This document shows positions 34,630 through 38,206 of a stretch of 38,206 nt of DNA, piece by piece. The stretch is from an uncultured Lachnospiraceae bacterium (GTDB taxonomy: Bacteria; Bacillota; Clostridia; Lachnospirales; Lachnospiraceae), in assembly GCA_949738465.1 (NCBI GenBank), contig CATJBQ010000123.1, positions 1 through 38,206 of the forward strand, in the 5' to 3' direction. Made by a program: the position numbers and the translations under genes. The number at the start of each line of letters is the position of its first letter. Within the stretch, counting starts at the first letter, position 1. The notes below the pieces were generated by a model, which was given only the letters and a program-made list of their open reading frames with translations, was not told the DNA's origin and ran no database searches.

Positions 34630-34860
34630 ATGTTAAAGGAATATGGACCGGTAGAAGGAATTCCAGGAATGGAGTCTTCGGAAACCTATATTGAAGAAGA
34701 AACAAAATACAATCCCAATTGTCCCTGCGGGACAAGAACCTGCCCACAGCATGGATTTTGCAAAGAATGTATTGCGCATCATGAATGGGTGAAAAAGAAG
34801 ATGGCCAGCCACGGACTTAAGGGGGATTCGCCAGTATGTATGCGTCTTCGAGGAAAATAG
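34630..34860 (+). CDS. Small cysteine-rich protein
   Basis: A 76-residue soluble protein with seven Cys, six of them within CPCGTRTCPQHGFCKEC and the residues just after it, plus two His (AHHEW). This spacing suggests a zinc-knuckle-like metal site. The start at 34630 has GGAGGG about 12 bp upstream; an in-frame longer start at 34579 lies inside the hydrolase remnant and is unlikely. Similar small PNCPC...HGxCxxC proteins occur in Lachnospiraceae genomes without a known role. The gene looks intact, unlike its neighbours. Confidence 0.6.
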   Translation: MLKEYGPVEGIPGMESSETYIEEETKYNPNCPCGTRTCPQHGFCKECIAHHEWVKKKMASHGLKGDSPVCMRLRGK

Positions 34861-34958
34861 GCTGGTAGAATGGTAACAGAAAAATATGTGTTCCGGTGGC
34901 GGTTTCATGTATTTGGGGCTAGCCATCGCGTTAGCGGTCTGGTACAATAGGAGAAAAT

Positions 34959-35656
34959 ATGAGAAGCAGAGAATTGGAAGCAGGGGCTGTTATAAAGGAA
35001 AGAAAAAGCGGCATGGAATTTCTCGTGGCAGATCATTGTCATTATGGTATGGACGAGGTAACGCTTGTGGCCCGGCATGTGATAAAAGCGGGCTGTTTTG
35101 ATGGAAAAGAGCAGGAACAGAAAGACAGCAGCGTGTTTGAGAACCTCTGATCGGACCGGAGCTTGCATGTCAAGTGGTGGAGATTTCACTTCCCTGCCTG
35201 CGGCGTGTGGAAAAAGGGCAGGGTGAGCCTGTTCATATAAAAAGTAAGGTATACTTGCCATCAAGAACAGAGTTTGGCTGGGGAAATGAATCTGGAATTG
35301 CGGAAGGAAGCGTACTGGAATTATTTCGTAATTCCAAAAGATATCGAAAAGCATGTCCTACAAAGGAGCAGATGGAGATTTATGGTCGTAGCTGGAATCC
35401 AGGCTGGGATTATGGCGGTAGAATCAAACCGGCAAAGCTGGATGCGGCACAGATCTATGACCCAAAATATGGCCGGTGGTATTGGTATCGTACGCCACAT
35501 CTGACGTATGCCTATTTGGTGAGAGTACAGAGTACGTATGGCGCGTTATCCTATATGATGGCGTATAATGATATTGTAGGGATTCGTCCGGTATTGAATA
35601 TTTGCGGCGATGCCAAGCTGGAAAAACTGGAGGATGGAAGCTATGCGCTCATATAG
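34959..35656 (+). pseudogene. DUF6273-like protein, internal deletion/frameshift
   Basis: The first part (34959-35150) reads LEAGAVIKERKSGMEFLVADHCHYG, then stops after SVFENL. The second part, in another frame from about 35141 to 35656, reads IGPELACQVVEISLPCLR, KVYLPSRTEFGW and ends with a domain with YLVRVQSTYGALSY and GIRPVLNI, a pattern of DUF6273-type domains (secreted or phage-like proteins of unknown function). The two parts belong to one gene; roughly 50 residues, including the conserved Trp-rich middle, seem lost at ~35145. The 3' part has no start of its own. Function unknown. Confidence 0.6.
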
Positions 35657-35675
35657 AAAGTGGGGAAGATAGACT

Positions 35676-36824
35676 ATGAAATTTGTTTTTGCATCGGATT
35701 CGTTTAAAGGATCTCTGTCTTCGCGCCAAATTGCAGAAATTCTCGAAAAATCTGCCAGAAAGCATTTTCCTGTATGCGAGATTCGAAAAGTGGCGGTTGC
35801 AGATGGAGGAGAGGGAACCGTGGCTGCCGTGGTGGAAAATACGGGAGGGTTTTATCGGGAGGTAGAGGTTACCGGACCGTTGTGTTCTAAAGTGCATGCG
35901 GCGTATGGAATTCTGCCGGATAAAAAGGTCATTATTGAGATGGCGGCAGCTTCCGGCCTCCCATTGATTCCGGAAAGCAGCAGAAATGTGATGGATGCCA
36001 CTACATATGGAACTGGAGAATTAATCCGGGATGCCCTAGAACAGGGGTATCGGGATATCATCCTTGCCATTGGCGGCAGCGCTACCAATGACGGCGGTAT
36101 GGGGGCTATGTGTGCCCTGGGCATTCAGTTTCTTGATCGTGACGGGAAGCCGCTAAAGGGAATTGGCAAAAATCTGGAGAGGGTTTGCAGTATTGATAGC
36201 AGCCATCTATATCCCGGAGCTTACGAGGCGCATTTTACATTGATGTGTGATGTGAAAAATCCTCTTCTGGGACCGAATGGGGCTACTTATACTTACGGAA
36301 GTCAGAAGGGGGCCAGTCCGCTGGAACTGGCCACATTAGAAAAAGGCATGGAGAATTATGCGCGGGTTGTGAACGAGGCATATGGGATGGATGTTGGAGA
36401 TATTCCAGGCGGTGGAGCGGCTGGAGGACTCGGAGCCGCCTGTATGGCTTTCCTTAAGGCCACACCCCATTCCGGCATTGAGACATTGCTTGAACTGGTG
36501 AATTTTGAGGATATTATCAAGCAGTCGGATGCGATTATAACCGGGGAAGGTCAAGTGGACCGGCAGTCGTCCTATGGAAAGGTGCTTTCCGGAATCGGAC
36601 AATATGGACTGCGCAAGAAGATTCCGGTATATGCGATTGTCGGAAGCATGGGTGAGGGAGCGGAGAAGCTTTACGATTGTGGGATTACAAGCATTCTTCC
36701 TGTCATAAATCGTATTATGACTCTGGAACAAGCAATGCAGCAAGCGGAGGAGCTTTATGAGGGCGCGGCGGACCGCTTGTTCCGCATCATGAAAGGTTGT
36801 TGGGAAAGAGCAGAGTCTTTATAA
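35676..36824 (+). CDS. Glycerate kinase
   Basis: A full 382-residue glycerate kinase of the GckA/GlxK type, which phosphorylates glycerate with ATP to feed glycolysis. Motifs: the N-terminal FASDSFKGSLSS, ADGGEGTVAA near residues 46-55, the GGSATNDGGMGAM nucleotide-binding loop and GGGAAGGLGAA. GGGGAAG lies 7 bp before the ATG. It directly follows the decayed catabolic genes, including the remnant of a tartronate-semialdehyde-reductase-like enzyme that would make glycerate, so it was probably the last step of that pathway. It is intact and could serve other glycerate sources. Confidence 0.93.
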   Translation: MKFVFASDSFKGSLSSRQIAEILEKSARKHFPVCEIRKVAVADGGEGTVAAVVENTGGFYREVEVTGPLCSKVHAAYGILPDKKVIIEMAAASGLPLIPESSRNVMDATTYGTGELIRDALEQGYRDIILAIGGSATNDGGMGAMCALGIQFLDRDGKPLKGIGKNLERVCSIDSSHLYPGAYEAHFTLMCDVKNPLLGPNGATYTYGSQKGASPLELATLEKGMENYARVVNEAYGMDVGDIPGGGAAGGLGAACMAFLKATPHSGIETLLELVNFEDIIKQSDAIITGEGQVDRQSSYGKVLSGIGQYGLRKKIPVYAIVGSMGEGAEKLYDCGITSILPVINRIMTLEQAMQQAEELYEGAADRLFRIMKGCWERAESL

Positions 36825-36841
36825 AAGGTGGAGGAATTAGG

Positions 36842-37840
36842 ATGGAATGCAGAATTTGCCCACGCGGCTGTGGCGTGGACCGGAGCAAAGGGGCGCGTGG
36901 ATTTTGTGGTGAGACAGATGGAATCAGGGTGGCCAGGGCCGCCCTGCACTTTTGGGAGGAGCCCTGTATCTCCGGAAAAAATGGCAGCGGAACGGTGTTT
37001 TTTTCCGGCTGTCCGTTGCGGTGCGTCTATTGCCAGAACCGGGAGATTGCACATGGACACAGCGGAAAAGAAATTTCCATGGAGCGTCTTGCGGAAATTT
37101 TTTTGCATCTGCAGGAGCAGGGGGCCAACAATATCAATCTGGTAACGCCGACGCATTTTGTGCCGCAGATTGTGAAAGCGCTAGAGCGGGCTAAGGCCCA
37201 GGGGCTGCGTCTGCCCATTGTATACAATACCGGAAGCTATGAGTGTGTGGAAACGCTGCAAAGGCTGGAGGGGCTTGTGGATATCTATCTGCCGGATCTG
37301 AAATATGTGGATAACCGGCTTGGCTTGCGTTATTCGCAGGCTGCAGATTATTTTGCGGTGGCGTCCAGGGCCATTGCGGAGATGGTGCGTCAGGTGGGTG
37401 AGGCGCGGTTTTATGGGGAAACGGAGTGTCAAGTGGGTGAGGCGTGGTTTGGTGGGGAAACGGCGCGTCAGGTGGGTGAGGCGCGATTTTATGAGGAGGC
37501 GGCGCATCAGGAAGATGAAGATCCAGTAGAAGATGAATTGATGAGCCGGGGCGTTATCGTCCGCCATCTGGTGCTGCCAGGGTGCAGCGAGGACTCCAAG
37601 GCGGTGGTCCGCTATCTGTATGAGACCTATGGGGATGGGATTTATATCAGCATTATGAATCAGTTTACGCCGCTGGCGGATCCAGACCGGTATCCGGAGC
37701 TTGGCCGTAAGGTGACGTCAGAAGAGTATGACGCGGTGGTGGATTATGCCATTGAGCTGGGGGTGGAGCATGGGTTTATCCAGGAGGGAGATACGGCCAG
37801 GGAGAGCTTTATTCCGGCGTTTGATCTGGAGGGGGTGTAG
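36842..37840 (+). CDS. Radical SAM protein (PflA-like) with a repeat insertion
   Basis: A 332-residue 4Fe-4S enzyme that generates a 5'-deoxyadenosyl radical. The ATG at 36842 (MECRICPRGC) follows AGGTGGAGG; a longer frame upstream is not likely. The N-terminus has extra Cys (CRICPRGCGV). The radical SAM cluster motif is CPLRCVYC (about 61-68), with GSGTVFFSG in front. Family features TPTHFVPQI, YLPDLKY, VIVRHLVLPGC and SIMNQFTPL are intact. Between MVRQVGE and LMSRGVIVRH lies a segment of about 39 residues that is a three-copy 13-residue tandem repeat (listed separately), expanding a loop that is short in relatives. Its target is unknown. Confidence 0.9.
   Translation: MECRICPRGCGVDRSKGARGFCGETDGIRVARAALHFWEEPCISGKNGSGTVFFSGCPLRCVYCQNREIAHGHSGKEISMERLAEIFLHLQEQGANNINLVTPTHFVPQIVKALERAKAQGLRLPIVYNTGSYECVETLQRLEGLVDIYLPDLKYVDNRLGLRYSQAADYFAVASRAIAEMVRQVGEARFYGETECQVGEAWFGGETARQVGEARFYEEAAHQEDEDPVEDELMSRGVIVRHLVLPGCSEDSKAVVRYLYETYGDGIYISIMNQFTPLADPDRYPELGRKVTSEEYDAVVDYAIELGVEHGFIQEGDTARESFIPAFDLEGV
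37388..37504 (+). repeat. Coding 39-bp tandem repeat, three copies
   Basis: Units at 37388-37426, 37427-37465 and 37466-37504 are in frame and code for RQVGEARFYGETE, CQVGEAWFGGETA and RQVGEARFYEEAA. A degenerate fourth start (HQEDEDP) follows. The units differ by several bases, so this is an old but recognisable minisatellite in the radical SAM gene. Confidence 0.95.
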
Positions 37841-37860
37841 GGAGTGAGGCTGCCATTTAT

Positions 37861-38076
37861 TCACCCCACATCTTTCATCTGGACCCGAATGATATCCATG
37901 CTTTCTTCCATTTTCAACATATAGCTTATGGCTTCTTCCATAGTAAAGCCTCTCTGGTCAAAGCCATATTGCATTCCGTCCCTTTCCATACTCCACATCG
38001 TAAAGCTGGCATCACATGCCGCATCCCGCTGGTGATATTTCTCTTTGACTGTTATGGCTTCTTTTTGATTGTGCGT
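37861..38076 (-). pseudogene. Small minus-strand ORF without a start codon
   Basis: On the minus strand 71 codons stay open between TAA and TGA, ending SYMLKMEESMDIIRVQMKDVG. The first possible ATG is well inside the frame (MWSMERDG, leaving about 45 residues) and has no ribosome binding site. An extended -10-like box lies directly upstream. It may be the remnant of a small gene, or a gene with a non-standard start. I do not recognise the family. Confidence 0.3.
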
Positions 38077-38078
38077 TT

Positions 38079-38087
38079 ATTGTAACA
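38079..38087 (-). promoter_or_regulatory. Extended -10-like box on the minus strand
   Basis: TG-T-TACAAT reading to the left, just before the open minus-strand frame. No clear -35. Confidence 0.3.
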
Positions 38088-38150
38088 TGAATCAAAAACA
38101 ATATAAATAGCTATTGACGAACAGAGTTCAAAAGGTTTCTGTCAATGACC

Positions 38151-38206
38151 TTAGCCTTTAATACCGGCCTGTATCTGCTCTATCATGTATGCGGCATACT
38201 CAACCA
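38151..38206 (-). CDS. C-terminal end of an unidentified minus-strand gene (partial)
   Basis: A frame entering from the window edge ends in VEYAAYMIEQIQAGIKG and a TAA at 38153-38151. Seventeen residues are too few to name a family. Its start is outside the window. Confidence 0.35.
   Translation of the reverse strand, partial: VEYAAYMIEQIQAGIKG

Noticed and set aside
29751-36824. Naming the operon an apiose, erythrulose or tartrate pathway
   Set aside because: Split transketolase, reductase and glycerate kinase fit several sugar or sugar-acid routes; the broken genes give no residue-level proof of one substrate.
1-38206. CRISPR arrays, tRNA or rRNA genes, IS transposases, prophage genes
   Set aside because: None could be read: no regular spaced repeats, no tRNA T-loop motifs in a cloverleaf context, no transposase or phage structural proteins.

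Overview
The window looks like a chromosomal segment of an anaerobic, spore-forming Firmicute of the class Clostridia, most likely a gut Lachnospiraceae. This is inferred from a type-3 (archaeal-like) prolyl-tRNA synthetase behind a T-box leader, a YtvI-type sporulation membrane protein, FCD-GntR regulators, a split two-subunit transketolase, a DUF3502 sugar-binding protein and an antimicrobial-peptide-type two-component/ABC module. Strong AGGAGG ribosome binding sites and classical TTGACA/TATAAT promoters fit. I saw no tRNA, rRNA, CRISPR array, transposase gene or prophage.

Layout. 1-5.8 kb: the end of metK and its terminator, then a graveyard of broken genes (AAA ATPase remnant, sugar-binding protein tail, frameshifted AraC regulator fused to a 5'-truncated sulfatase, HEPN stub) with an intact TSUP exporter and a HAD-like protein that lacks its nucleophile. 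5.8-8.0 kb: an intact histidine kinase/response regulator pair. 8.1-12.8 kb: a SWIM-SNF2 helicase, a small HTH-like protein and a vWA protein on one strand. 12.9-17.8 kb, minus strand: response regulator, kinase, ABC ATPase and MacB/FtsX-type permease. A 305-bp fold-back element sits 21 bp upstream of the response regulator. 18.2-20.2 kb, minus strand: an AAA-ATPase/PD-(D/E)XK protein and a small protein. 20.3-28.1 kb: housekeeping genes (RluA-type pseudouridine synthase, M16C metalloprotease, YtvI, T-box-controlled proS, MFS transporter).

28.1-36.8 kb: two tandem paralogous GntR regulators followed by what was a sugar or sugar-acid catabolic operon: zinc alcohol dehydrogenase, TIM-barrel isomerase, transketolase N and C, 3-hydroxyisobutyrate-dehydrogenase-like reductase, sugar-binding lipoprotein, CocE-type hydrolase, DUF6273 protein and glycerate kinase. 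Most of these genes are broken by internal deletions or one-base frameshifts. Only transketolase C, a small cysteine-rich protein and glycerate kinase look intact. 36.8-38.2 kb: a radical SAM activase-like protein carrying an in-frame 39-bp tandem repeat, then minus-strand remnants.

The main themes are heavy local gene decay by small deletions and homopolymer frameshifts next to intact operons, a MITE-like fold-back element placed where it should affect a regulator's promoter, and the SNF2/HTH/vWA cluster, which is the best candidate for a poorly described multi-gene system. All family assignments come from reading the sequence; no database search was possible.
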